A stretch of 64,000 nt of DNA, taken from assembly GCA_027483465.1 (NCBI GenBank), contig JAIXUQ010000087.1, forward strand, positions 26,320-90,319, written 5' to 3'. Source of the stretch: Sphingomonadales bacterium. Lineage in GTDB: Bacteria > Pseudomonadota > Alphaproteobacteria > Sphingomonadales > Sphingomonadaceae. Shown piece after piece: positions 17,745 through 25,569 of the stretch. How positions within the stretch are numbered: the stretch's first letter is position 1; every line of letters starts with the position of its first letter. The notes under the pieces were generated by a model that saw only the letters and a program-made list of their open reading frames with translations, was not told the origin of the DNA and ran no database searches. A program made the translations under genes and the position numbers.

Positions 17745-18346
17745 GGGTGATGGCGCGGGGCATCGCGGAACCAGGCGGTGATCACGTATTTGGTGCCGGC
17801 CCTGACCGGCAGGCCGGCGTGCAGGGTGAAGGCATTGACCCCGCCATCGGCGGTGCGGTTGTTCCAGGCGATCAGCTTGCCGGTTTCGGGCTGCACCGTC
17901 TTGTCCAGATGCACGAAGCGGGTGGCGCCGCCGGCCTGCGGCTCGTTCAGATAGACCATCAGCGTCCAGGTGCGCTGGCCGCCGTCTTCGGTGTGCGGGA
18001 AATAATCCAGGCCGGTCGGCTCGAAATAATCGGTGTGCGCCTTGAACTGCTGGCCGGGGGCATAGCGCTGGCCCTGCAAGGCCTCGGCATGGGCCAGTGG
18101 CAGGCCGGCATAATCGGCCAGGCGCGTGTAGACGGCGCGCACCAGCGGATCATCACCGGGCAGATCGGCGGTCTCGCTGGTGCGGAAGGCGGCATCGGCG
18201 CCATAGGCATCGGTGATGGTGGAGGGGCGGCGCAACCGGTCGATCAGCGCGATGATGCCGGCGCATTCGGCGGCCGAGAGGAACTTCTTGCGGATGCACA
18301 TCTCCACGCGCTTGTCGGGCACGCGCTGGGCACCGGGAAAATTCAT
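17726..18346 (-). CDS. 2-oxoglutarate/Fe(II) oxygenase (prolyl 4-hydroxylase-like)
   Basis: A 206-residue oxygenase. ATG 18346 overlaps the prepilin peptidase stop (ATGA) and follows GGGAG. The iron facial triad is AHTDYF (His and Asp) and the distal histidine in FTLHAGLPVRAGTKYVI, with Lys for 2-oxoglutarate binding close behind. The LMVYLNEPQAGGATRFVHLD stretch is typical of the prolyl-4-hydroxylase alpha-subunit fold. Substrates in bacteria are usually protein prolines but are unknown here. Its 3' end lies in a tandem duplication. Confidence 0.87.
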   Translation of the reverse strand: MNFPGAQRVPDKRVEMCIRKKFLSAAECAGIIALIDRLRRPSTITDAYGADAAFRTSETADLPGDDPLVRAVYTRLADYAGLPLAHAEALQGQRYAPGQQFKAHTDYFEPTGLDYFPHTEDGGQRTWTLMVYLNEPQAGGATRFVHLDKTVQPETGKLIAWNNRTADGGVNAFTLHAGLPVRAGTKYVITAWFRDAPRHHPPVWGG

Positions 18347-19089
18347 CGCAGCCGCTCCCCCCAATCCGGGCCGAGCATGAGCAGGATCAACGCCATGCCG
18401 GCCAGCAGCGCCCCCAGTGGCAGGGCGGTGGTGGCGGTTATCGCCCGGCCGCGCGCCCGGTCAAGCCCGGCCAGGCCGAGGCCGAGCAGCGCCGCGCCGG
18501 TCAGAATGAAGGGCAGCGGTATCCAGCCCAGCAGCGCGCCGATGCCGGCCATCAGCTTGGGATCGCCGCCGCCCATGCCCTCGCGCCCGGTGCGCCAGCG
18601 ATAGCCTGCCCGCAGCGCCGCCAGCGTGCCAAAGCCCAACAGGGCGGCCAGCGCCCGGTCGGCCAGCGGCGCAAAACCGATCACCTCGCCCAGCGCCAGC
18701 CCGGCCGGGATCAGCGGCAGGGTGAGGGCATCGGGCAGCCACTGGTGCTCGGCATCCAGCACGATCAGCGCCAGCAGCCACCAGCCGGCGATGGCGGCAG
18801 CGAGGCCGGGCAGCAGCGGGTAACGCCACAGCAGCACGGCCCCCACCGCCGCCCCGGCCAGTTCGATGGCCGGGTGCCGCCGGTCAATCGCCGCGCCGCA
18901 ATGGCGGCAGCGCCCGCGCAGCACGAGGAAGGACAGGACCGGCACCAGTTCCAGCGCGCGCAACTGCACCCCGCAGGCATCGCAGCGCGACCGGCCGGTG
19001 ATCGCCTGCCCCGCCGGCCAGCGCCCGGTGAGCACGGCGAGAAAACTGCCGATGATGAGGCCGAGCAGGGCGCCGAGGGCGGCCGTCAT
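18343..19089 (-). CDS. gspO: prepilin peptidase / N-methyltransferase (type II secretion GspO)
   Basis: A 248-residue polytopic membrane enzyme that cuts the leader of type IV pilin-like proteins and N-methylates the new first residue. The cytoplasmic zinc cysteines are CDACG and CRHCG (about residues 36-65). The two catalytic aspartates lie in LIVLDAEHQWLPDALTLP and MGGGDPKLMAGIGALLGW. The track ORF is extended by a translated repeat; ATG 19089 is the true start, and its strong Shine-Dalgarno (GGGGGAGGATC) is itself part of the palindromic repeat. It is the only such peptidase in the window and so the likely partner of the GspG-K pseudopilins 17 kb away. Confidence 0.92.
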   Translation of the reverse strand: MTAALGALLGLIIGSFLAVLTGRWPAGQAITGRSRCDACGVQLRALELVPVLSFLVLRGRCRHCGAAIDRRHPAIELAGAAVGAVLLWRYPLLPGLAAAIAGWWLLALIVLDAEHQWLPDALTLPLIPAGLALGEVIGFAPLADRALAALLGFGTLAALRAGYRWRTGREGMGGGDPKLMAGIGALLGWIPLPFILTGAALLGLGLAGLDRARGRAITATTALPLGALLAGMALILLMLGPDWGERLR

Positions 19090-19545
19090 GATCCTCCCCC
19101 TTGGGGGTGGCCCTGCCTTGATGATCCTCCCCCGCTGGGGGAGGTGCCCGCAGGGCGGAGGGGGCGGCGGGTTTGGAGATGTGCGCCTGGCCCGCCCCCT
19201 CCGCCTCCCTTCGGTCGGCACCTCCCCCCGAGGGGGAGGATCTGGGGTGGTGCGGCGATCATGATCCTCGCCCACTGGGGAAGAAGCTGAGGTGGTGCGC
19301 GCCAAGTCCCGATCCTCCCCCTCTGGGGGAGGTGCCCGCAGGGCGGAGGGGACGGCTCGCGTGGAGATGTGCGCCCGGCCCGCCCCCTCCGCCTCCCTTC
19401 GGTCGGCACCTCCCCCAAAGGGGGAGGATCTGGAGTGGTGTGGCGATCATGATCCTCGCCCACTGGGGCGGCCCTGCCTCGATGATCCTCCCCCTGCGGG
19501 GGAGGTGCCCGCAGGGCGGAGGGGGCGGCGGCTTGGGTGCATGTG
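19090..19545. repeat. cluster of palindromic intergenic repeats in composite array
   Basis: This 474-bp gap between the prepilin peptidase and alcohol dehydrogenase genes holds at least five units of one repeat family, each built on GATCCTCCCCC-n-GGGGGAGGTGCC followed by a GC-rich tail. Forward units with tail CGCAGGGCGGAGGGGGC lie at about 19122-19171, 19309-19353 and 19481-19531. Inverted units with tail CCTCCGCCTCCCTTCGGTC lie at about 19191-19242 and 19379-19432. A partial copy abuts the peptidase start. The forward/inverted pair plus its spacer (including CGATCATGATCCTCGCCCAC) is itself duplicated with a period of about 187 bp. There is no gene here. Confidence 0.88.
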
Positions 19546-19563
19546 GGGCCGCCTGGCCGCCGG

Positions 19564-20679
19564 TCACGGGATCAGGATCTGCCGCACGGCCTGGCCGCCG
19601 GCCAGTTCGTCGAGCGCGTGGTTGATATCAGCCAGCGGCAGCACGCTGGTCAGCAGGCGTTCCACCGGCAGGCGGCCGGCGCGCCACAGGGCGATGTAGC
19701 GCGGGATGTCGCGCGCCGGCACCGCCGAACCCATATAGCTGCCGATCAGCGTCTTGGCTTCGGCCACCAGGCTGACGGCCGGGATGGTGAAGGGATCGGC
19801 CGGGTTGGGCAGGCCGACGGTGACGATGCGGCCGCCGCGCGCCGTGGTGCGATAGGCCTCGGCCAGCACGCTGCCCTTGCCCACGCTCTCGATCGCGACG
19901 CGCGGGGCCCCGTGTTCGGCAAAGGCGGCGGCCACCTCTGCGGGCGCCACGGCGGCCCGGGCGCCCAGTTCGAGCGCGAGCGCGCGCTTTTCCGGCACCG
20001 GATCAATGGCGATCACCGGCTCCGCCCCGGCCGCCACCGCGCCCAGCAGTGCAGCCAGGCCAACGCCGCCCAGCCCCCAAATCGCCACGCTTTCGCCGGG
20101 GCGCACCACGGCGGAATTGAACACCGCGCCCACCCCGGTGAGCACGGCACAGCCGAACAGCGCGGCGATTTCGGCCGGAATGTCATCATCGATGCGCACA
20201 CAGCTGCGTTCATCGATCACGGCATGGCTGGCAAAGGCCGACAGGCCCAGATGATGATGCACCTTGTGGCCGCAATCACTCAGCCGGAAGCCGCCGCCCA
20301 AGAGTTCGCCCTTGCCGTTGGCGGCCGCGCCGTTGCTGCACAGCCAGGGCTCGCCGCGGTGGCAGGCCTCGCAATGGCCGCAGGCCGGCAGAAAGGCCAT
20401 CACCACGCGCGCGCCCGGTGCCAGCCGCGCGCCCGGCCCGGCGGCCAGCACGCGCGCCACCGCCTCGTGGCCCAGCGCCATCGGCAGCGGGCGCGGCCGA
20501 TCGGCGTTCACCACCGAAAGATCGCTGTGGCACAGGCCGGCCGCCTCGATCTGCACCAGGAGTTCGCCGGGGCCGGGCGGGGCCAGATCCAGCCGCTTCA
20601 GCGTGAGCGGCCGGCTGCTGGCATAAGGTTGGGCGGCGCCCATGGCATCCAGCACGGCGGCGGTGGTGGTGGTGATCAT
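19564..20679 (-). CDS. zinc-dependent alcohol dehydrogenase
   Basis: A 371-residue medium-chain dehydrogenase, class III-like. Catalytic zinc ligands are in GLCHSDL and LGHEAVARV, the structural zinc lobe is CGHCEACHRGEPWLC, and the NAD fold is WGLGGVGLAALLG. The C-terminal half has SYMGSAVPARDIPRYIALW, as in enzymes of the formaldehyde/S-hydroxymethylglutathione and aryl-alcohol group. The start ATG overlaps the racemase stop (ATGA), so it is coupled to the D-amino-acid genes. The substrate is not determined by sequence. Confidence 0.9.
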   Translation of the reverse strand: MITTTTAAVLDAMGAAQPYASSRPLTLKRLDLAPPGPGELLVQIEAAGLCHSDLSVVNADRPRPLPMALGHEAVARVLAAGPGARLAPGARVVMAFLPACGHCEACHRGEPWLCSNGAAANGKGELLGGGFRLSDCGHKVHHHLGLSAFASHAVIDERSCVRIDDDIPAEIAALFGCAVLTGVGAVFNSAVVRPGESVAIWGLGGVGLAALLGAVAAGAEPVIAIDPVPEKRALALELGARAAVAPAEVAAAFAEHGAPRVAIESVGKGSVLAEAYRTTARGGRIVTVGLPNPADPFTIPAVSLVAEAKTLIGSYMGSAVPARDIPRYIALWRAGRLPVERLLTSVLPLADINHALDELAGGQAVRQILIP

Positions 20680-21413
20680 GGCGCCACCCTATCGGGCAAA
20701 CGCGCCGCCGCCAATGTGGCGCGGGCCAGCGCGGCGGTGGAATTGATCAGCGGCACCGCCACGTCATCCGGCCCCAGCGCCAGCGGCACTTCTGTGCAGG
20801 CGGCGATGATCACGCCGGCCCCGGCCGCCACCAGCCGCGCCGCCTCGGCCGCCAGCGCGGCGCGCACCTGTGGCCCGGCATCGCCGGCCTTGATGGCGTT
20901 CACGGCCGGCTGCACCACCGCCAGATCGCCGGCCAGCACCGGCACCGGGCTGGCGCGGCCATAAAGATCCAGCGCCAGCGTGGCCCCCACTGCCAGCACG
21001 CCGATGCGCTGCGGGCCGTGGGCCAGCGCCTCGGCCAGGGCGGCATCGATCATCGAAACAAAGGGCGCCGCCGTGATCGCAGCGGCCCAGCCATGGGCGG
21101 CGTTGCACGGCATCGCCAGCACCTCGGCCCCCAGGGCCACCAGCCCCTGCGCCATCGCCGCCAGCGCCGGGCCGGGGGCGGGGCCGCCGCCTAGGGCCGC
21201 GGCGTTGCGATCGGGCACATGGGGGTTGCTGTCCACCAGCACGCGCGGGTGATCCGTGTCACGCGCGGCGGCGGCGCCGGCCACCAGCAGGGCCATGAAA
21301 TCGGCGGTGGCGGCCGGCCCCATGCCGCCGATCACGCCGATGGTGCGCCAGCCGGGCACGATCACGGTGCGCCAGCCGGGCACGATCACGGCGCGCGGGC
21401 GGTCGCGCGCCAT
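20676..21413 (-). CDS. aspartate/glutamate racemase family protein
   Basis: A 245-residue PLP-independent racemase. The two catalytic cysteines are in LAMPCNAAHGW and IIAACTEVPLAL, and the N-terminal IGVIGGMGPAATADF is the family start. It overlaps dcyD upstream and the dehydrogenase downstream by ATGA each. The N-terminus contains an exact in-frame tandem repeat VIVPGWRT-VIVPGWRT upstream of the fold, so the first 24 residues may be dispensable. Racemase and D-cysteine desulfhydrase together suggest D-amino-acid metabolism. Confidence 0.87.
   Translation of the reverse strand: MARDRPRAVIVPGWRTVIVPGWRTIGVIGGMGPAATADFMALLVAGAAAARDTDHPRVLVDSNPHVPDRNAAALGGGPAPGPALAAMAQGLVALGAEVLAMPCNAAHGWAAAITAAPFVSMIDAALAEALAHGPQRIGVLAVGATLALDLYGRASPVPVLAGDLAVVQPAVNAIKAGDAGPQVRAALAAEAARLVAAGAGVIIAACTEVPLALGPDDVAVPLINSTAALARATLAAARLPDRVAP
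21342..21389. repeat. two perfect 24-bp tandem units in the racemase N-terminus
   Basis: GGTGCGCCAGCCGGGCACGA plus TCAC is repeated twice without mismatch (21342-21365 and 21366-21389). It adds eight residues (VIVPGWRT) and keeps the frame. Confidence 0.92.
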
Positions 21414-22414
21414 CAGTTGAAGGCGGGATCGCGCAGCACGGGGGCAAAGGCCGGCAGGCTGGGGGCGCCACCGGTGTGCAGGAACAGCACCCGCTGCCCG
21501 GCAAAATCGCCGGCGCGGGCCAGCGCGATCAGCCCGGCCATCGCCTTGCCGCTGTAAACCGGATCAAGCAGGATGCCCTCGCTGCGGGCCAGCAGCCGCA
21601 CCGCCGCCACCATGTCGCGGGTGGGCAGTGAATAGCCGGGGCCAACCCAATCGGCCAGCGCCACGATGTCGGCCGCCGTGGGGCGCGGCGTGCCGAGCAG
21701 ATCGGCGGTGGCCTCGGCCAGCTTCAGCACATTGGCTTCCTGCTCGGCCCGCGGGCGGCGCACGTTGATGCCGGTCACGGGAATGCCGGCGTTCAGCGCC
21801 ACCAGCCCGGCCACCAGCCCGGCATGGGTGCCGGCGCTGCCCGAGGCGACCACGATCCGGTCAAACGCCACGCCGGCATCGAACGCCTGGGCCATGATTT
21901 CCTGGGCGCAGGCGGCATAGCCCAGCGCGCCCAGCGGGTTGGAGCCGCCGCCGACGATCACATAGGGCCGCCCGCCCGCCGCCGTCACCGCCGCCGCCTC
22001 GGCCGCCAGTTCGGCGTTCAGATCACTGCCGGCCTTCACCATGCGGATGGCCGCAGCGCCCATCAGATCAAACAGGAGATTATTGCCCAGCGCATCGGGG
22101 CTGTAGCTGCCGGGCACCCGCTCCTCGATCACCAGCCGGCAGGCCAGCCCCTCCCTGGCGGCGGCGGCGAGCGTGAGGCGGCAATGGTTGGATTGCGGCG
22201 CGCCCACGGTGATCAGCGTGTCGGCCCCTTGCGCCAGCGCATCGGCAACCAGGAATTCCAGCTTGCGGGTCTTGTTGCCGCCGCCGGCCAGGCCCAGCAG
22301 ATCATCGCGCTTGATCCACAGATCAGCGCCCAGCGCGGCCGAAAGGCGCGGCATCGCTTCCAGCGGGGTGGCGCCAGCCGTGTAGCGGCGGCGGGCAAAA
22401 CGGGCGAGATTCAC
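21413..22414 (-). CDS. dcyD: D-cysteine desulfhydrase / ACC deaminase family PLP enzyme
   Basis: A 333-residue PLP enzyme that breaks D-cysteine into pyruvate, H2S and ammonia (or deaminates 1-aminocyclopropane-1-carboxylate in relatives). The PLP lysine lies in GGGNKTRKLEFLVADAL, the serine-rich loop is APQSNHCRLT and the C-terminal DPVYSGKAMAGLI is typical. The GTG at 22414 follows GGGGGA at good spacing and is preferred to the upstream frame. It begins 13 bp after the autotransporter stop and overlaps the racemase. ACC deaminase and D-cysteine desulfhydrase cannot be separated by eye; the neighbouring racemase favours D-amino-acid use. Confidence 0.85.
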   Translation of the reverse strand: MNLARFARRRYTAGATPLEAMPRLSAALGADLWIKRDDLLGLAGGGNKTRKLEFLVADALAQGADTLITVGAPQSNHCRLTLAAAAREGLACRLVIEERVPGSYSPDALGNNLLFDLMGAAAIRMVKAGSDLNAELAAEAAAVTAAGGRPYVIVGGGSNPLGALGYAACAQEIMAQAFDAGVAFDRIVVASGSAGTHAGLVAGLVALNAGIPVTGINVRRPRAEQEANVLKLAEATADLLGTPRPTAADIVALADWVGPGYSLPTRDMVAAVRLLARSEGILLDPVYSGKAMAGLIALARAGDFAGQRVLFLHTGGAPSLPAFAPVLRDPAFN

Positions 22415-22427
22415 GGATTTTCCCCCA

Positions 22428-25400
22428 TCACATCGCAAAGCGCAGGGACGCCATCACCGATTGCGCGGTGAAGCTGCTGGCCTGTCGCCGGTCATAGCCG
22501 AGCACGGCGACAAAGCCGCTGCCGGCATAGGCGAACTGGCCGCCAACCTGCAGTTCGCTGGGCCGGATCGCATCGGCGCCCAGCACGAAATCGCTGCCGC
22601 CGCCGGCAAAGCGGCCGCTGAGCGCCAGCGCCGAGGTGCCCAGCTGGCTGACATAGCCGCCGCGCAGGCCCAGCCGCCAGGCGCCATCGCCCGATGGCAC
22701 GACATAATCGGCCGAAAGCGCCGCGGTGTTGGTGGTGATCGTCTGGCTCGACCGGTCCATCGTCACCGCCAGCGAACCCGCGCCGGTTTCGGTGAAGCCG
22801 TTCTGCCGCACCTTCAGCCAGCTGATGCTGTTCGATGGCATGATCGCCAGCCGTCCGGCCTTGATGGCATAGCCCAGCGTGCCGCTGGCGCCCTGGCTGG
22901 TGCCGCGCCAGCCGGCGGTGATCACCCCGCTCTGGGTGCCGAAGGTGAATTCCCGGCGCGAGCTGTAGCTGGTGAAGCCATATTGGCCTCCGATCGCCAC
23001 GAACAGCCCGCCAAACCGCTTGGCGGCATAAAGATCAACCTGGTTGGCGGTGAGCAGCAGCGGCTTGCCGGCCACCCCGCCATAGCGCACGTCCGACCAG
23101 CCGATGCTGTAGGCCAGCCCCACCGCGTCCAGCCCCAGGATCGGCTTGTCCACCCCCACCGAAAGGCCCAGCATGTTGCCGGTGAAGCCCGGCGTGTTGG
23201 CGCCATCTTTCTGGCTGATGAAATTGCCGGTTTCCTGCACCCACAGCGCCAGGCCGTTCAGATTGCCCAGTTCATCGCGCGAACCGCCCAGCCGCACCGC
23301 CGTCAGCCGCTGCGCCACGGCGCCCATGCCGGCATCGGCCATGCTGGCGGCCATGCGCAGCGGCGCGGCGCTGAAGGTGGCCGGGGCCAGCACGCGATAG
23401 GCGGCCAGCACATCGGCCTGGGTGGCCAGATTGCCGATCGCCGGCCCCAGCGTGGCATCGGCGGCGAGCGCCGCCAGCGACTGGTTGAAGAAGCCGGCCT
23501 GCCCCGGCGTCAGCCCCACCTCGGCCGCCGATTTGCGGTTGAGCGTGACGGTGACGGCGTTGGCGCTCACCGTGGCGCTGCCCAGCGTGTAGAGGAAAGG
23601 CACGGTGGCCGTATCAACCAGCGTTGACGGGCTGGCCGCCGTGATGCCTCCGGCGGCGGAGACGAGGGTGAGCGTCTGGCTGTTGGTGATCGAGGAGACG
23701 GCGACGCGCAGCCGCGCCGTGTCGGCAAAGCTGGCCGCGCCGGTCACCGTCAGGCCCGGCTGGCCGGAGCGCACCGCCACGGTGAGCCGGCTGCTGCCGC
23801 TCATGGCCAGCGACGACAGCGTGGGCGCGGTGCCGGCCGAAAGATCAAGGCTGGTCGCGCCCGAGAGGGTGACGGCCAGTTGCCCGCCGCTGGTGACGGC
23901 GCCGCTGATCGTCGCGCCGCCGCTCATCGTCAGGCGGTTGGCGCCGCTGCCCAGCGCCAGCCGGCCGGTGAGGCTGCCGCCGCTGAGCGTCACGGTGGTG
24001 GCGCCGTTGCCGCCGATGATGTCGCCGGTGATGCTGCCGCTGTTGCTGATCGCCACGGCGGCGCTGCTGGCCGACAGGTCGATGGCGCGCGCCGGCTGGC
24101 CGGACACGCTCGCTGTCACCTTGATGGTGCCGCTGTTGCTGATGCTGGTGATGCTGCCGGCCAGATCGGCGATGCCAAAGGCGGCGTTGTTGCCGCTGGA
24201 TTGCACGGTGATGGCGCCGCTGTTGACCACGCTGCCCAGATTGGCCCCGGCCTGCACCAGCACGCCCACCGCCAGCCCGCCGCTGCCGGCCGCCGTGGTG
24301 CCCTGTGCCGGGGTGAGGGCGCTGGCGACATTGGTGCTGCCAGCGAGATTGACCGCGGCCGCGCTGGCCCCGGTGCGCAGTTCGATGCCGATGGCGGTCG
24401 CATCCACCGCGCCCACGGTCAGATCGGCGCCGCCGATGCTGGCGATGCTGCCGGCCAGGCTGGCCGCGCCGCTCACCACGATGCCGCTTTGCGCGGTGCC
24501 GCGGTTGCGCCCCTGCGCCGCGATGCGCCCGCGGTTGACCAGCGATTGCCCGTCGCTGTTGCTGCCCAGCAGGATCGGATCATTGCCGGCCGGCGCCACC
24601 AACACGGCCGGCGTGCCGGCAAAGCTGGAAACGCTGCCCAGCACGGTGGTGGTGGTGGCGCTGCTGGCCGGTTGCACCACGCCGGCGGCATCGACGAAAT
24701 ACCGATCGATGGCAAAGCCGCCGCTGATCCCGGCGCCGATGCGCACCCCGGCGACGCCGGCGACGGCATTGACGATATTGCCCACCGCATCAAAACCCTG
24801 ATCGCTGCCCACCACGATATTCGCACCGCTCAGCACCTGGCCGGTGATCGGGGCCAATATGGCCAGGCCGGTGTTGCCGGTGCCGGTGGCGGCCACCGTG
24901 CCATAGGTGGTGAGATTGCCGCTGAGCGGGGCGGCCACCACGATCGCCGCACTGCCGCTGCCGGCCACCGCCACGCCGCCCAGGCTGACATTGCCCACCA
25001 CGGGCGCGGCCAGCCGCACGCCGGTGGCATTGTCCCCGGTCACGCTGATGCGGGAAAGGGTGCTGCTGGTCAGGCTGCCGGTGAAGCTGCCGCTGCCGCT
25101 CAGCAGCAGGCCGGTGTTGCCGGTGGCGCCGGTGGCGGTGCCGGTCACCGAAATCGCGCTGTTGTTGATCAGGCTGCCGCCGCTGGCGCTGTCGATGCGC
25201 ACCGCCACCACGTTGGATGATCCGGCGCTGGTCAGCGTGCCGTTGTTGGTGATGCTGTTGGCGCTGTTGATGGTGGCGGCGGTGCCGTCGGTCACCGCCA
25301 CGCTGATGCCGCTGTTCACCGTCACATTGGCCGGCTGGCCGCTGCTGGCGGTGGCGGTGGCCACCGGCGTCGTCTGGTTGGCGCTGATCACCACCTGGGC

Positions 25401-25466
25401 GGCGGCCGGCGTTGCAAGCATGGTGCCAGCCAGCAGGAGGAGACGGGGGGCGGTGCGGTCGGTCAT
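22428..25466 (-). CDS. autotransporter (beta-helix passenger plus C-terminal barrel)
   Basis: A 1012-residue secreted protein. ATG 25466 opens a signal peptide (APRLLLLAGTMLATPAAAQ). The passenger, to about residue 700, is a long Gly/Ala/Ser/Thr/Asn-rich beta-helix with many near-repeats such as VNSGAITVQSSGNNAAFGI and ISNSGTITGD-like turns. The last about 270 residues form the autotransporter beta barrel (GLALWVQETGNFISQKDGA to the end MASLRFAM). The final residues FAM are not the canonical terminal Phe, since two residues follow it. It is upstream of and probably cotranscribed with dcyD. The passenger has no catalytic motif and may act as an adhesin. Confidence 0.88.
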   Translation of the reverse strand: MTDRTAPRLLLLAGTMLATPAAAQVVISANQTTPVATATASSGQPANVTVNSGISVAVTDGTAATINSANSITNNGTLTSAGSSNVVAVRIDSASGGSLINNSAISVTGTATGATGNTGLLLSGSGSFTGSLTSSTLSRISVTGDNATGVRLAAPVVGNVSLGGVAVAGSGSAAIVVAAPLSGNLTTYGTVAATGTGNTGLAILAPITGQVLSGANIVVGSDQGFDAVGNIVNAVAGVAGVRIGAGISGGFAIDRYFVDAAGVVQPASSATTTTVLGSVSSFAGTPAVLVAPAGNDPILLGSNSDGQSLVNRGRIAAQGRNRGTAQSGIVVSGAASLAGSIASIGGADLTVGAVDATAIGIELRTGASAAAVNLAGSTNVASALTPAQGTTAAGSGGLAVGVLVQAGANLGSVVNSGAITVQSSGNNAAFGIADLAGSITSISNSGTIKVTASVSGQPARAIDLSASSAAVAISNSGSITGDIIGGNGATTVTLSGGSLTGRLALGSGANRLTMSGGATISGAVTSGGQLAVTLSGATSLDLSAGTAPTLSSLAMSGSSRLTVAVRSGQPGLTVTGAASFADTARLRVAVSSITNSQTLTLVSAAGGITAASPSTLVDTATVPFLYTLGSATVSANAVTVTLNRKSAAEVGLTPGQAGFFNQSLAALAADATLGPAIGNLATQADVLAAYRVLAPATFSAAPLRMAASMADAGMGAVAQRLTAVRLGGSRDELGNLNGLALWVQETGNFISQKDGANTPGFTGNMLGLSVGVDKPILGLDAVGLAYSIGWSDVRYGGVAGKPLLLTANQVDLYAAKRFGGLFVAIGGQYGFTSYSSRREFTFGTQSGVITAGWRGTSQGASGTLGYAIKAGRLAIMPSNSISWLKVRQNGFTETGAGSLAVTMDRSSQTITTNTAALSADYVVPSGDGAWRLGLRGGYVSQLGTSALALSGRFAGGGSDFVLGADAIRPSELQVGGQFAYAGSGFVAVLGYDRRQASSFTAQSVMASLRFAM

Positions 25467-25569
25467 CCGGGCTATTTTCCGATGCGGTGGATCTGGTGGC
25501 CAGCACAGCCGGCGCAGCGCCTGAATAACGGCTGAACCGGCAAAATCCACCCGAAAGGCAGCGGCGCGA

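Noticed and set aside
19086-19625. ORFs on both strands inside the repeat cluster (for example 19086-19463 and 19173-19625)
   Set aside because: They are translations of the palindromic repeats (PPPPPCGHLPQ and similar) with no independent coding signal.
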